64,000 nucleotides of DNA from Flagellimonas hadalis (GCF_007785775.2 NZ_VNIK02000003.1:62001-126000); one strand, 5' to 3'. Numbered from the stretch's first letter, positions 17,056 to 26,431 are shown. Program-made: numbers and translations. The notes: a model not told the origin generated them from the sequence alone.

Positions 17056-18336
17056 TTATTTTCCTATCCCAACAAATGCGTTTTCCAAATCGGCCTTCAG
17101 GTCGGATAGATCTTCCAAACCAACAGACAGTCGGATCAAGTCCTTGGTCACACCTGTTGATTCCTGTTGCGCATCGTCCAATTGTTGGTGCGTGGTACTT
17201 GCCGGATGTATGATGAGCGATTTGGTGTCCCCAATATTGGCCAAAAGAGAGAAAATCTTAGTTTCATCCGCTATTTTCTTGGCCGATTCAAATCCGCCCT
17301 TCACCCCAAAGGTAACAATACCACTTTGGCCATTTGGCAGGTACTCATCTGCCAGGGCCTTGTATTTGCTGGATTCCAGTCCAGGATAGTTCACCCAAGT
17401 GACCTCGTCCCTACTTTCCAACCATTTGGCCAGGGCCAAAGCATTTTCACTGTGCTTTTTCATCCGTATCTCCAAAGTTTCCAATCCTTGGATGATCTGG
17501 AATGCATTATAGGGACTCAAACAGGCCCCATGGTCACGTAATCCCTCGATCCGCACTTTGGCAATGAACGCCGCAGGGCCCAAGGCTTCGTGATAGACCA
17601 ATCCATGGTAACCTTGCGAAGGTTCTGTAAATTCAGGGAATTTTCCATTGGCCCAGTCAAATGTCCCGGCATCAATGATCACCCCTCCCATGGTGGTCCC
17701 GTTCCCGTTGATGTACTTTGTCAAGGAATGCACTACAATATTGGCGCCGTGCGCAATGGGGTTCAACAGTGCCGGTGAGGCCACTGTATTGTCCACGATG
17801 AGCGGTACCTTGGCTGCTTTGGCTTCCTTGGAAATGGCTTTCAGGTCCAGTACGTCCAACTTGGGATTTCCCAAGGATTCCACAAAGAAGGCCTTGGTAT
17901 TGCCTTGGACCGCTTTTCCAAAATTGGCAGGATCCGAAGGATCCACAAAGGTGGTAGTAATGCCCAGACGCGGCAAGGTGACATTGAAGAGGTTATAGGT
18001 TCCCCCATACAGGCTATTGGATGATACGATATGGTCCCCGGCCTTCAACAAGACCAACAAAGCGGTGTTAATGGCGGCCGTTCCCGAGGAGGTCACTACA
18101 GAGGCAATCCCTCCTTCCAATGTGGCCAACCGCTGTTCCAAGATATCGTTGGTCGGGTTGTTGAGCCTGGTATAGATGTAACCCGGCTCACTCAAGGAGA
18201 AAAGATTGGCGGCGTGGTCCGAATCCCTGAACACATAGGACGTGGTTTGGTAGATCGGCACAGCCTGCGTTCCTCCATTCGCGGCCACATCATGGCCAGC
18301 ATGCAATGCATTTGTTGAAAATTTTTGATCACTCAT
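17056..18336 (-). CDS. metY: O-acetylhomoserine sulfhydrylase
   Basis: A 426-residue PLP enzyme converting O-acetylhomoserine and sulfide to homocysteine. Seen: the N-terminal FSTNALHAGHD typical of MetY, TSSGTAAI, the PLP lysine in VHSLTKYINGNGTTMGG, the large insert between residues 225 and 255 (FPEFTEPSQGYHGL) that distinguishes MetY from MetZ/MetB, and SLIIHPASTTH near the end. It is the first gene of the metY-metX/thrA-metZ run and sits directly behind a SAM-I riboswitch. Confidence 0.95.
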   Translation of the reverse strand: MSDQKFSTNALHAGHDVAANGGTQAVPIYQTTSYVFRDSDHAANLFSLSEPGYIYTRLNNPTNDILEQRLATLEGGIASVVTSSGTAAINTALLVLLKAGDHIVSSNSLYGGTYNLFNVTLPRLGITTTFVDPSDPANFGKAVQGNTKAFFVESLGNPKLDVLDLKAISKEAKAAKVPLIVDNTVASPALLNPIAHGANIVVHSLTKYINGNGTTMGGVIIDAGTFDWANGKFPEFTEPSQGYHGLVYHEALGPAAFIAKVRIEGLRDHGACLSPYNAFQIIQGLETLEIRMKKHSENALALAKWLESRDEVTWVNYPGLESSKYKALADEYLPNGQSGIVTFGVKGGFESAKKIADETKIFSLLANIGDTKSLIIHPASTTHQQLDDAQQESTGVTKDLIRLSVGLEDLSDLKADLENAFVGIGK

Positions 18337-18453
18337 GACTTTTGTTTTTTAAAAATTTTAAAATCGATAAAATAAAAAGTCAAACTCCCATGGTACATAC
18401 TACATGGAAAAATCAAAAAGTTATAAGAAAGTGAAATCGAAAAGTCGATTGTC

Positions 18454-18556
18454 GTTATCTATTCCCATCGGGATAGAATGTAGCACCTTCTTGACATTGT
18501 GAGCCAAGGGTTGCTAAGGCTTCAAAGGGTCTATTCCCTCCACCTTTCTTGATAAC
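18454..18556 (-). promoter_or_regulatory. SAM-I (S-box) riboswitch upstream of metY
   Basis: On the minus strand: GTTATCAAGAAAGGTGGAGG, then GCAACCC, AAGGTGCTAC and a closing GATAAC that pairs with the opening GTTATC. All four helices and the SAM-pocket sequences of the S-box class can be drawn. Its spacing of about 115 nt from the metY start leaves room for an expression platform. Confidence 0.94.
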
Positions 18557-18585
18557 TAATCAATACGTGTTTGAACTTCGTTGGG

Positions 18586-18593
18586 CAAATATA
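18586..18593 (-). promoter_or_regulatory. Bacteroidota -7 promoter element for metY
   Basis: TATATTTG on the minus strand matches the TAnnTTTG -7 element and lies 30 bp upstream of the riboswitch, as expected for its transcription start. No clear -33 TTG was identified. Confidence 0.5.
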
Positions 18594-18655
18594 CTGATGG
18601 AAAGATGGAATTTCCTAATCTTTCGGAAAAATTTCACCAAAACGTAGCCTGACTT

Positions 18656-20593
18656 CTATTTCAATACCGTGAACTCAATGTTCGAATCCGTGAAAACGGT
18701 ATGGGTCTGTGTCTTGAAGTCCGATTCATCAGCCTTGAAGATATTCTCCACATAAGTTTGTGGGTTTAAATCGATGAGCGGGAACCAGGTACTTTGTACC
18801 TGTACCTGCAATTTGTGTCCCTTTTTGAAGGTGTGGAACACATCCTGCAACTTAATGTTCACATCCGTTTTTTGGTTGGGTGTAAACGGTTCGGGCTCGG
18901 AAAAACTGTTTCGGAACCGACCTCGCATCACCTCGCTCCTCACCATCAAATGGTAATTGCTCATCTTGAGATGGTTCTGCATTTCTTCATTGGTCTCGGC
19001 ATCCGCTGGGTGCACGTCGATGATCTTTACGATCCAATCCGCGGCACTACCTGTTGTGGCCACTTTCAAATGGGCCAGGATATCCCCCGCCAAGGTGAGA
19101 TCATCTTCCAGGACATCGGTTTCAAAAACGAGTACATCGGAACGTCTGGCCGCAAAGCGTTGGTCGTCCGTCATGTATTTTCGCGGAGTGAACACGGTCT
19201 TGATATCCTCGGAATAGGGCACTGGTTTTTTGATGTCACTGATGAACTGGATACCCGTTGTTCCATTTTGTGACTCGGTCAGCTCTTGGTCCTCGGAAAG
19301 GTACATGGTCTGCTTAGAGGCATTTTCTGGTGGCCAAGTATCATAGGTCTTCCATTCTTTTTTGCCCGTATCGAAAACATAAGCTTCGGGCAATCCTGAA
19401 TTGGGACTTCCGTCTCCTTTTAAAAAGTGATTGAAGAATTTGGTTTCAATGTCTTTCTGGAAAAACAATGAAATGGAATCGCCAAAATAATAATTGCCCA
19501 CTACGTTCCTGTCCACGCTTCGGGCCCAACCTCCGTGATCCCATGGACCAAAGACCATGGTATTGTAGTTGCCTTCATTGTATTTTTCAATGTTCTTGTA
19601 GGTCTCCAAGGGACCATACAGGTCTTCTGCATCGAACCAACCGCCCACAATCATGGTGGCCACACTGCTCTTCACATTTTTCAAATGTTGGATGAGGCCT
19701 TTGGACTGCCACATTTCATCATAATTGGGATGCTCCTTGAGCTCGTTCCAGAAATAATCATCGGTGACACCTTCGGGACGCATGGTGGGGGTGTCCGCTG
19801 TTTCGTATTCAAAAAAGTAGTCCAAGTTCTTCAATGGCCCTGCATCCAAGAAGAACTGGTATTGATCTTCCGTGGGAAGCTCGGGCAAGGTGTACCAAGC
19901 GGTATCAATGGGCTGGTCGCCATTGGGCCTGGGCGTCCCGAACAGGGAAGTGGCCCTGAAATAACTCAACAAATAGGCTCCATTATGGTGGAAATCATCA
20001 AAAAAGAAATCCCCGATACAGGCTTGGGGCGATGCTGCCTTCAGTGCGGGATGCGCATCCACTGTGGCATAGGTGGCGTAATACCCGGGATACGAAATAC
20101 CCCATACACCGACATTACCATTGTTGTTCTCCACATTGTTGACCAACCATTCAATGGTGTCGTAGGTATCGGAGCTTTCGTCCACTTGGTCATTGGAGGT
20201 CTTGTTGGGAATATAGGCCCTCATGTTCTCATAGTGCCCTTCGCTGAGCCAACGCCCACGGACATCTTGGTACACGATGATGTTCCCTTCCTTCATCAAA
20301 TGCTCATTGGGCCCGATCTTGGTCCTGAAATTTCCCTCCCCATAGGGCTGCGAACTGTATGGGGTCCGCTGCATGATAATGGGATACTTTTTGGAGGTGT
20401 CCTTTGGGGAATATATGGTGGTGTGCAGTTTTATCCCGTCCCGCATTTCAATGTCCACCTCTTTCTTGGTGTAATGGTCGGCCACATAGGTATCGACCGG
20501 TTTTTCTTCGGTCTTGACCGTCGTTTTTTTGCAGCTGACCGCCACAAATAGGAAACAGATACTCAGAAACAGGATTCTAACCGAACTTTTCAT
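18656..20593 (-). CDS. CocE/NonD-family (peptidase S15-like) hydrolase, lipoprotein
   Basis: A 645-residue secreted lipoprotein: signal peptide ending AVSC (Cys21), followed by an X-Pro dipeptidyl-peptidase/cocaine-esterase-type alpha/beta hydrolase. Seen: MRDGIKLHTTIYSP, the nucleophile elbow GISYPGYY, a C-terminal jelly-roll segment (residues about 470-640; DILAHLKVATTGSAADWIVK), and FGPWDHGGWAR carrying the likely catalytic His. Such enzymes cleave alpha-amino acid esters, peptides or acylated amides; the substrate here is unknown. It stands between metY and metK without an evident metabolic link and has its own start region. Confidence 0.88.
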   Translation of the reverse strand: MKSSVRILFLSICFLFVAVSCKKTTVKTEEKPVDTYVADHYTKKEVDIEMRDGIKLHTTIYSPKDTSKKYPIIMQRTPYSSQPYGEGNFRTKIGPNEHLMKEGNIIVYQDVRGRWLSEGHYENMRAYIPNKTSNDQVDESSDTYDTIEWLVNNVENNNGNVGVWGISYPGYYATYATVDAHPALKAASPQACIGDFFFDDFHHNGAYLLSYFRATSLFGTPRPNGDQPIDTAWYTLPELPTEDQYQFFLDAGPLKNLDYFFEYETADTPTMRPEGVTDDYFWNELKEHPNYDEMWQSKGLIQHLKNVKSSVATMIVGGWFDAEDLYGPLETYKNIEKYNEGNYNTMVFGPWDHGGWARSVDRNVVGNYYFGDSISLFFQKDIETKFFNHFLKGDGSPNSGLPEAYVFDTGKKEWKTYDTWPPENASKQTMYLSEDQELTESQNGTTGIQFISDIKKPVPYSEDIKTVFTPRKYMTDDQRFAARRSDVLVFETDVLEDDLTLAGDILAHLKVATTGSAADWIVKIIDVHPADAETNEEMQNHLKMSNYHLMVRSEVMRGRFRNSFSEPEPFTPNQKTDVNIKLQDVFHTFKKGHKLQVQVQSTWFPLIDLNPQTYVENIFKADESDFKTQTHTVFTDSNIEFTVLK

Positions 20594-20647
20594 GCTTTTT
20601 AAATTTTGAATCCCTAAATCTACTAAAGTTCCCCAAAGTGTGCCAAT

Positions 20648-20682
20648 AAAAAAGGAGCCCTTCCAAAAGAACTCCTTTCCAT
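20648..20682 (-). terminator. Terminator after metK
   Basis: Stem AAAGGAG/CTCCTTT with a loop of about 14 nt and, read on the minus strand, a U-rich tail. It begins 23 bp past the metK stop. Confidence 0.75.
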
Positions 20683-20704
20683 TTTTATGTGAATGAATAT
20701 TGGG

Positions 20705-21958
20705 TTATAGGCCAAAAGCTGCTTTCACCTTGTCCACCATGTCCAGTTTTTCCCAAGTGAAGAGTTCCACTTCCTTTTCGATCCTTCCGTTGTAGGGAGA
20801 CTCGAACACCTTGGTCAAGGTTTGGGGTTCTTTGCCCAAATGTCCGTACGCAGCGGTTTCCAGATAGATGGGATTGCGGAGTTTTAGGCGTTCCTCAATG
20901 GCAAAAGGCCTCATATCGAATAGCTCCGCGGCCTTCTTGGCAATCTCGCCATCACTTAGCTTTACGTTGGATGAACCATAGGTTTCCACAAAAATAGAGG
21001 TCGGTTCCACCACCCCGATAGCATAACTGACCTGTACCAAAATTTCATCGGCCACCCCGGCGGCGACCAAATTCTTTGCCATGTGGCGTGCGGCATAAGC
21101 GGCGCTTCGGTCCACTTTGCTCGGGTCTTTGCCACTAAAGGCGCCTCCCCCGTGGGCTCCCTTGCCGCCGTAGGTATCCACAATGATCTTCCTACCGGTC
21201 AATCCGGTATCGCCATGTGGTCCACCGATCACAAATTTTCCAGTTGGGTTGATGTGGTATTTGATCTTGTCATTGAAAAGTTTCTGGATATCCTCCGGCA
21301 ACAACTTTTTCACTTCAGGGATAAGAATATTGATGATATCTTCCTTGATCTGGGCCAACATCATCTCATCCGAAGCAAACTCATCGTGCTGGGTAGAGAC
21401 CACTATGGTATCGATGCGCTGTGGCACGTTGTCATCGGAATATTCAATGGTCACTTGGGACTTGGCGTCGGGACGCAGATAACTGATCCGTTGACCCTCC
21501 CTTCGCAAATCGGCAAGCACCTGCAAGATCTTATGTGAAATATCCAACGCCAAAGGCATGTAATTCGCCGTCTCCTTGGTGGCATAGCCGAACATCATCC
21601 CTTGGTCTCCCGCACCTTGCTCCTCTTTGCTGCCACGATCCACCCCTTGGTTGATGTCCTGTGACTGTTCGTGGATCAGAGAGATCACCCCACAGGAATC
21701 GCCACTGAACTTGTATTCGCCCTTGGTATAGCCAATATTGTTGATGACCTCCCTGGCAATGCTCTGCAGGTCCACATAGGTATGGCTCTTCACCTCGCCG
21801 GCCAAGACCACCTGACCCGTGGTCACCAAGGTCTCGCAGGCCACTTTGCTCTCGGGGTCAAAGGCCAAAAAATTATCCAATAGGGCATCACTGATCTGGT
21901 CCGCGATCTTATCCGGATGTCCTTCACTAACAGATTCTGATGTAAACAAATATGGCAT
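20705..21958 (-). CDS. metK: S-adenosylmethionine synthetase
   Basis: A 417-residue enzyme that makes SAM from methionine and ATP. Seen: [20 protein letters not shown] at the N terminus, [26 protein letters not shown] and [16 protein letters not shown], all invariant MetK segments. The start at 21958 is fixed by the conserved [13 protein letters not shown]. It is preceded by a SAM-II-like aptamer and a 30-codon reading frame ending 9 nt upstream, so its synthesis is very likely fed back by its own product. Confidence 0.98.
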   Translation of the reverse strand: MPYLFTSESVSEGHPDKIADQISDALLDNFLAFDPESKVACETLVTTGQVVLAGEVKSHTYVDLQSIAREVINNIGYTKGEYKFSGDSCGVISLIHEQSQDINQGVDRGSKEEQGAGDQGMMFGYATKETANYMPLALDISHKILQVLADLRREGQRISYLRPDAKSQVTIEYSDDNVPQRIDTIVVSTQHDEFASDEMMLAQIKEDIINILIPEVKKLLPEDIQKLFNDKIKYHINPTGKFVIGGPHGDTGLTGRKIIVDTYGGKGAHGGGAFSGKDPSKVDRSAAYAARHMAKNLVAAGVADEILVQVSYAIGVVEPTSIFVETYGSSNVKLSDGEIAKKAAELFDMRPFAIEERLKLRNPIYLETAAYGHLGKEPQTLTKVFESPYNGRIEKEVELFTWEKLDMVDKVKAAFGL

Positions 21959-21967
21959 TGTTCTTAT

Positions 21968-22060
21968 TTAATGGAAGTATTCTGACAGATGCCCAGCAAA
22001 GAAGTTCGTAACCCTTGAAGAGTGGTGTCGGGCATTGCCCAACACGAACTGCTTTAGCAT
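21968..22060 (-). CDS. Putative 30-residue leader peptide upstream of metK
   Basis: An ATG-initiated frame of 30 codons that begins within the 3' strand of the SAM-II pseudoknot (AAAAATGCTAAAG) and stops with TAA 9 nt before the metK ATG. The product starts MLKQFVLGNARHHSSR and ends GHLSEYFH. It has no recognisable domain, signal peptide or run of methionine codons. The same RNA folds extensively, so the frame may be a true leader peptide, an accidental frame in a structured RNA, or both. If translated, its start would be exposed only when the pseudoknot is open, and it could couple to metK. Confidence 0.45.
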   Translation of the reverse strand: MLKQFVLGNARHHSSRVTNFFAGHLSEYFH

Positions 22061-22119
22061 TTTTCTTGTGCCAAACCATTTTGGCCACGGAGGTTGCAAT
22101 CAGTCAAATCTTTCCTCGT
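22048..22119 (-). promoter_or_regulatory. SAM-II-type riboswitch upstream of metK
   Basis: On the minus strand the element reads ACGAGG, GATTTGACTGATTGCA, then CCTCCGT: P1 is ACGAGG with CCTC(C)GT. After an L3 region that ends in an A-run comes GCTAAAGCAGT. ACTG pairs with CAGT and TTGC with GC(T)AA to give the H-type pseudoknot of SAM-II. GATTT, ATTGCA and GCTAAA are the conserved SAM-II sequence blocks. The class is known mainly from Alphaproteobacteria and some Bacteroidota. L3 is longer here than in the type examples. Confidence 0.8.
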
Positions 22120-22128
22120 TCTGATGGG

Positions 22129-22159
22129 CAAAAGTACGTATTTGAATGATATTTCAAAA
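22129..22159 (-). promoter_or_regulatory. Bacteroidota promoter for the metK leader
   Basis: Minus strand TTTTG, 18 nt, then TACTTTTG, matching -33 TTG and -7 TAnnTTTG. Transcription would start a few bases before the SAM-II aptamer, leaving almost no extra 5' sequence. Confidence 0.6.
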
Positions 22160-22290
22160 CTTTGTTCCCTGAGGTTTGCCCGCTTTTCCATTTCGTCCAG
22201 TTTTTTTTCTTGAAGTGGATATACTTTGTATATTGCGCCGATTAGATTTCCCTAGTCCTCGAACACCAACATCATAAACACCAACATCTT

Positions 22291-22917
22291 ATGCACATTG
22301 CTGTAGCAGGAAACATTGGCGCCGGAAAGACCACCCTGACCAACTTGCTTGCAAAACACTACAAGTGGGATGCCCATTTTGAGGATGTGGTGGACAATCC
22401 CTATCTGGATGATTTCTATACCCAGATGGAACGTTGGAGCTTCAACTTACAGATCTACTTCCTGAACAGCCGCTACCGACAGATCTTGAAGATCAGGGAA
22501 AGCGGGAAAGATGTGATCCAGGACCGGACCATTTATGAGGATGCCCATATTTTTGCACCCAACCTCCACGCCATGGGCCTGATGACCAACCGTGATTTTG
22601 AGAATTACAGGAGTCTTTTTGAGCTGATGGAAAGTTTGGTGGAGCCGCCGGACCTATTGATCTATCTCCGCAGCTCCATCCCCAATTTGGTGAACCAGAT
22701 CCATAAACGGGGGCGGGACTATGAAAATTCCATTTCCATTGATTACCTCAGCCGGCTGAACGAACGCTACGAGGCCTGGGCCAATACCTATGCCAAAGGT
22801 AAATTGCTCATTTTTGATGTGGACGACCTGGATTTTGTATCCGATCCCGAAGACTTGGGCAAAGTCATCAACAGAATTGATGCGGAGATCCATGGGTTGT
22901 TCGACTCCAACAGCTAA
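22291..22917 (+). CDS. Deoxynucleoside kinase
   Basis: A 208-residue salvage kinase of the dNK family, phosphorylating deoxynucleosides to monophosphates. Seen: P-loop GNIGAGKT near residue 8, FEDVVDNPYLDDFY, the DRTIYED motif with catalytic Asp-Arg, and an Arg-rich lid (IHKRGRDYE). It is transcribed divergently from the metK leader. Whether it prefers deoxyadenosine, deoxyguanosine or others cannot be read from sequence. Confidence 0.93.
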   Translation: MHIAVAGNIGAGKTTLTNLLAKHYKWDAHFEDVVDNPYLDDFYTQMERWSFNLQIYFLNSRYRQILKIRESGKDVIQDRTIYEDAHIFAPNLHAMGLMTNRDFENYRSLFELMESLVEPPDLLIYLRSSIPNLVNQIHKRGRDYENSISIDYLSRLNERYEAWANTYAKGKLLIFDVDDLDFVSDPEDLGKVINRIDAEIHGLFDSNS

Positions 22918-23058
22918 GTCCAGTGTCAAGTTAAAAAAAGTTTGTCCATTCCCTCACCCAAACGACCAGTTCCCTCATTTCTTTTTTTAATAGGTTGATT
23001 TTCAAAGTAGTTTAGACCAACTGTTAACTACGCCCTTTGGGCCAAAAACTTGAAAATC

Positions 23059-23775
23059 ATGGAACCGAAAAAGAACCGAAAACTGGACCCCAACCGAAAC
23101 AGCCTGCTCTATTTTTTTGTGGGAATGACAATGATGCTGCTTATGGCCTTTTTGGCCTTAGAGTGGAAGACCTTTTATTCCAGTGACGAATGGGACAGAG
23201 CCACCCTGAAGATCCAAGACGATTTGATCGAGGAAGTACCCATCACCATGCAAAAATTGCCTGACCCGCCCAAACCGAAAATCATTACTCCTCCTAAAAT
23301 TGAAATAGCGGATGATGATGAGAAAATCGAAGAAACTGTAATTGAGGCAGTAGACCCCAATCAAGATACCGAAATCGCTGAAATCGAAGACATTGAAGTA
23401 GCGGAAGAGGAAATTAATGAAGAAATTCCAATAGTTTTGGTCGAAAAAGCCCCTGTTTTTCCTGGATGCGAAAACGAAACGACCGAAGAAGACAAACGGC
23501 AGTGTTTTCAGGAAATGATGCAAAGACATATTCGGAAGAATTTTCATTATCCAGAAAATGCACTTGAGTTAGGATTAGAAGGCAAAATTGCAGTAATGTT
23601 TACCATAGAGAAAGACGGCAGTATCGGGAATGTTCGTTTACGTGGACCACATAAAAGTTTGGAAGCGGAAGCGGCCCGGATCATTTCCAAATTGCCAAGC
23701 ATGACACCAGGTAAACAAAGGGGCACTGCCGTCAAAGTTTCTTATGCCATTCCCATCACTTTTAGATTGAATTAA
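23059..23775 (+). CDS. TonB-family energy-transducing protein
   Basis: A 239-residue inner-membrane-anchored protein: short basic N terminus, one membrane segment (about residues 17-37), a Pro/Glu-rich periplasmic linker (PDPPKPKIITPP), then a TonB C-terminal domain (about 160-239; YPENALELGLEGKIAVMFTI). The FPGCE motif before that domain is common in Bacteroidota TonB proteins. It should transmit proton-motive force to TonB-dependent receptors. No exbBD genes are adjacent. The ATG at 23059 is preferred over a TTG three codons upstream. Confidence 0.88.
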   Translation: MEPKKNRKLDPNRNSLLYFFVGMTMMLLMAFLALEWKTFYSSDEWDRATLKIQDDLIEEVPITMQKLPDPPKPKIITPPKIEIADDDEKIEETVIEAVDPNQDTEIAEIEDIEVAEEEINEEIPIVLVEKAPVFPGCENETTEEDKRQCFQEMMQRHIRKNFHYPENALELGLEGKIAVMFTIEKDGSIGNVRLRGPHKSLEAEAARIISKLPSMTPGKQRGTAVKVSYAIPITFRLN

Positions 23776-23776
23776 T

Positions 23777-23879
23777 CGTTGTGTATTTTGACCAGAGTTT
23801 GTCAGTTCGAGTGATTTTTCAAAAGAAAAATGTATCGAGAACCAGAATTTCACGTTCAAAACCTTCAAAATACACAACG
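23777..23879. repeat. REP-like inverted-repeat element
   Basis: Fifteen-bp perfect inverted arms (CGTTGTGTATTTTGA and its complement, 23777-23791 and 23865-23879) enclose an inner imperfect hairpin (GTTCGAGTGATTTTTC ... GAAAAATGTATCGAGAAC). It lies 1 bp past the TonB-like gene. The layout resembles short palindromic repeats scattered through flavobacterial genomes. Confidence 0.65.
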
Positions 23880-23928
23880 GGTTAAGCTAATTACGTTCAA
23901 GGTCACATCCTTTAAACCGACCTCCATA

Positions 23929-23957
23929 AAAAAACCACGCCAAGGCGTGGTTTTTTC
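23929..23957. terminator. Bidirectional terminator between tonB-like gene and hppA
   Basis: Stem AAAAACCACGCC/GGCGTGGTTTTT with a minimal loop and A/T runs on both sides, between two convergent genes. Confidence 0.85.
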
Positions 23958-23978
23958 AGCTTTAAGGTAAAGCAAGCG

Positions 23979-26372
23979 CTAATTCTTTGCCTTAGCACTG
24001 TTTTTATAGGCTTCCACCAATTTTTCTACTTCTTCCTTGGTGTCGGCGACAAATTCTTTGGTCTCTTCCACCAACTCACCATCGACCTCAGTGCTTGAGG
24101 TAACAACAGCTTTGTAGGCTCCTTCGGCGGTATTGCTCATTTCGATACGAATCTGCTTTTCAATGGTTCTGGATTCTTTCATACCATCCTCAGTAATCGT
24201 AATGGTAGTTCCATCTTCCTTGGTCATGCTGACACCATCTGCAGGGGATAGGCTCACCAAACTTGGGGCGATTACCAGTGCCACAACGGACATCAATTTC
24301 AACAAGATGTTCAATGATGGTCCTGAGGTGTCCTTGAACGGATCTCCAACAGTATCGCCGACCACTGCTGCCTTGTGGGCATCAGTTCCTTTTCGTCCAT
24401 CTGCTTCAATCATTTTCTTTGCGTTGTCCCAGGCTCCCCCTGCATTGGATTGGAATATCGCCATCAATACCCCGCAAGTGGTCACACCGGCCAAGAGGCC
24501 CCCAAGCATTTCGGCCCGTCCTATAAAACCAACGGCCACGGGTACGGCAATCGCCAATAATCCGGGCAACACCATCTCTTTGATAGAGGCTTTTGTGGAA
24601 ATGGCCACACATTTCTGATAATCGGCATGTCCATCCGCCGCATCAAAAATAGCTCTGTCCTCGGTAGTCGCTTTGGACATATCAGAATCATACTTCCGCA
24701 TTACGGCCAAAGCAGCGTTGAGCTGTGGGATATCCTTAAACTGGCGACGGACTTCTTCGATCATGGCCATCGCAGCCCGCCCTACTGCCTTCATGGAAAG
24801 GGCAGAAAATACGAAGGGTAGCATTCCCCCAATCAAAAGCCCGGCCATCACCTTCGGTTTTGAAACATCAATGGATGTAACATTCGCAACCTGCATAAAT
24901 GCGGCAAACAGTGCCAAAGCGGTCAAAGCGGCCGATGCAATGGCGAAACCTTTACCAATAGCAGCCGTAGTGTTCCCAACAGCGTCCAATTTATCGGTCC
25001 GTTCACGGACTTCATGTGGCAGTTCTGCCATTTCAGCGATTCCCCCGGCATTATCGGATATCGGTCCGTATGCATCAACGGCCAATTGGATACCAGTGTT
25101 CGCCAACATACCCACGGCAGCGATTGCAATTCCATAAAGGCCCGCAAAATGGTGCGAAACCAAAATGGCGATCGCTATCAATACAATTGGTATCATCGTC
25201 GACATCATACCTACTCCAAGGCCTGCAATGATATTTGTTGCGGCACCCGTTTCAGATTGGCGCACGATCGAGCTCACTGGCTTGGTTCCAGTACCTGTAT
25301 AATATTCTGTTATCTTGCCAACACCCAAACCGGCAATAAGTCCTGCTATGGTGGCCCAAAAAATTCCCATGGCCCCATATGGTAAACCTTCAACAGATTC
25401 CGGGATCATGGCATTTATTATAAAATAGGAGGCTATCACCATCAAAATGGCCGAACCAAACTCACCAATGTTCAACGCTGTCTGAGGATTTCCCCCATCT
25501 TTTACTTTCACAAAGAAGGTTCCAATGATCGACATCACTATACCCACGGCAGCCAATACCAATGGAAGGTAAACCGCACCCAATCCTTCAAAATCTGGAG
25601 TAATGATAAACGCTCCCAACACCATGGTACCAATGATAGACCCTACATACGATTCGAACAGATCCGCTCCCATCCCGGCAACATCACCTACGTTATCACC
25701 CACATTATCCGCAATGGTAGCAGGGTTCAAAGGATGGTCTTCGGGTATTCCTGCTTCCACTTTTCCGACGAGATCCGCCCCTACATCGGCAGCTTTGGTA
25801 TAAATACCGCCTCCAACACGGGCAAACAAGGCTATCGAGGATGCTCCCATGGAAAATCCTGTAAGTACGTTCAAGACCATCGACAAGTTATCTGCGCCTG
25901 GCCATATTTCCTGATACATCCAGAATAAGGTACTCAATCCCAGAACACCAAGACCTACAACTCCAAGGCCCATAACGGCCCCTCCGGCAAAGGCGACTTC
26001 CAAGGCCTTGCCCAAAGATGTCCTTGCTGCATTTGTGGTCCTGACATTGGCCTTTGTGGCCACTCTCATCCCAATGAACCCTGCCAAGGCGGAACAGATG
26101 GCTCCTGCAATAAAGGAAACAGCCACCATACCATTGGAGCCGACCTCATTGCTCCCTTTGAAGAACAACAGGACAGCAACGGCCAAAACGAAAATGCTGA
26201 GTATTTTATATTCTGCCTTTAAGAACGACATTGCCCCATCCGCAATGTTCTTGGCAATCCGTGCCATTTTTTCGTTACCGACCTCTTGTTTGGAAATCCA
26301 TACGTTCTTAATGAAAACGTACAACAGGCCCAGGATACCAAAAACGGGCAGAAATTTTACGATCAAATCCAT
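23979..26372 (-). CDS. hppA: Membrane-bound ion-translocating pyrophosphatase
   Basis: A 797-residue polytopic pump that uses PPi hydrolysis to move H+ or Na+. Seen: [36 protein letters not shown], and a late [20 protein letters not shown], the three acidic PPi/Mg sites. The [10 protein letters not shown] motif has Ala where K+-independent enzymes have Lys, so this should be the K+-dependent subfamily, which includes Na+ pumps. The last ~95 residues, after the final membrane helix, form a charged hydrophilic tail not found in typical members of about 700 residues. Confidence 0.95.
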   Translation of the reverse strand: MDLIVKFLPVFGILGLLYVFIKNVWISKQEVGNEKMARIAKNIADGAMSFLKAEYKILSIFVLAVAVLLFFKGSNEVGSNGMVAVSFIAGAICSALAGFIGMRVATKANVRTTNAARTSLGKALEVAFAGGAVMGLGVVGLGVLGLSTLFWMYQEIWPGADNLSMVLNVLTGFSMGASSIALFARVGGGIYTKAADVGADLVGKVEAGIPEDHPLNPATIADNVGDNVGDVAGMGADLFESYVGSIIGTMVLGAFIITPDFEGLGAVYLPLVLAAVGIVMSIIGTFFVKVKDGGNPQTALNIGEFGSAILMVIASYFIINAMIPESVEGLPYGAMGIFWATIAGLIAGLGVGKITEYYTGTGTKPVSSIVRQSETGAATNIIAGLGVGMMSTMIPIVLIAIAILVSHHFAGLYGIAIAAVGMLANTGIQLAVDAYGPISDNAGGIAEMAELPHEVRERTDKLDAVGNTTAAIGKGFAIASAALTALALFAAFMQVANVTSIDVSKPKVMAGLLIGGMLPFVFSALSMKAVGRAAMAMIEEVRRQFKDIPQLNAALAVMRKYDSDMSKATTEDRAIFDAADGHADYQKCVAISTKASIKEMVLPGLLAIAVPVAVGFIGRAEMLGGLLAGVTTCGVLMAIFQSNAGGAWDNAKKMIEADGRKGTDAHKAAVVGDTVGDPFKDTSGPSLNILLKLMSVVALVIAPSLVSLSPADGVSMTKEDGTTITITEDGMKESRTIEKQIRIEMSNTAEGAYKAVVTSSTEVDGELVEETKEFVADTKEEVEKLVEAYKNSAKAKN

Positions 26373-26431
26373 AATTTGAGTTGTTTAAGAAATTTTTAAC
26401 GGCTGCTAAAGTAGTAAAATACGAAGTAATA

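Noticed and set aside
19535-20551. Plus-strand frame of 338 codons inside the S15-type hydrolase gene
   Set aside because: Antisense to a signal-peptide-bearing hydrolase with a clear GISYPGY elbow; no recognisable domain in the shadow frame.
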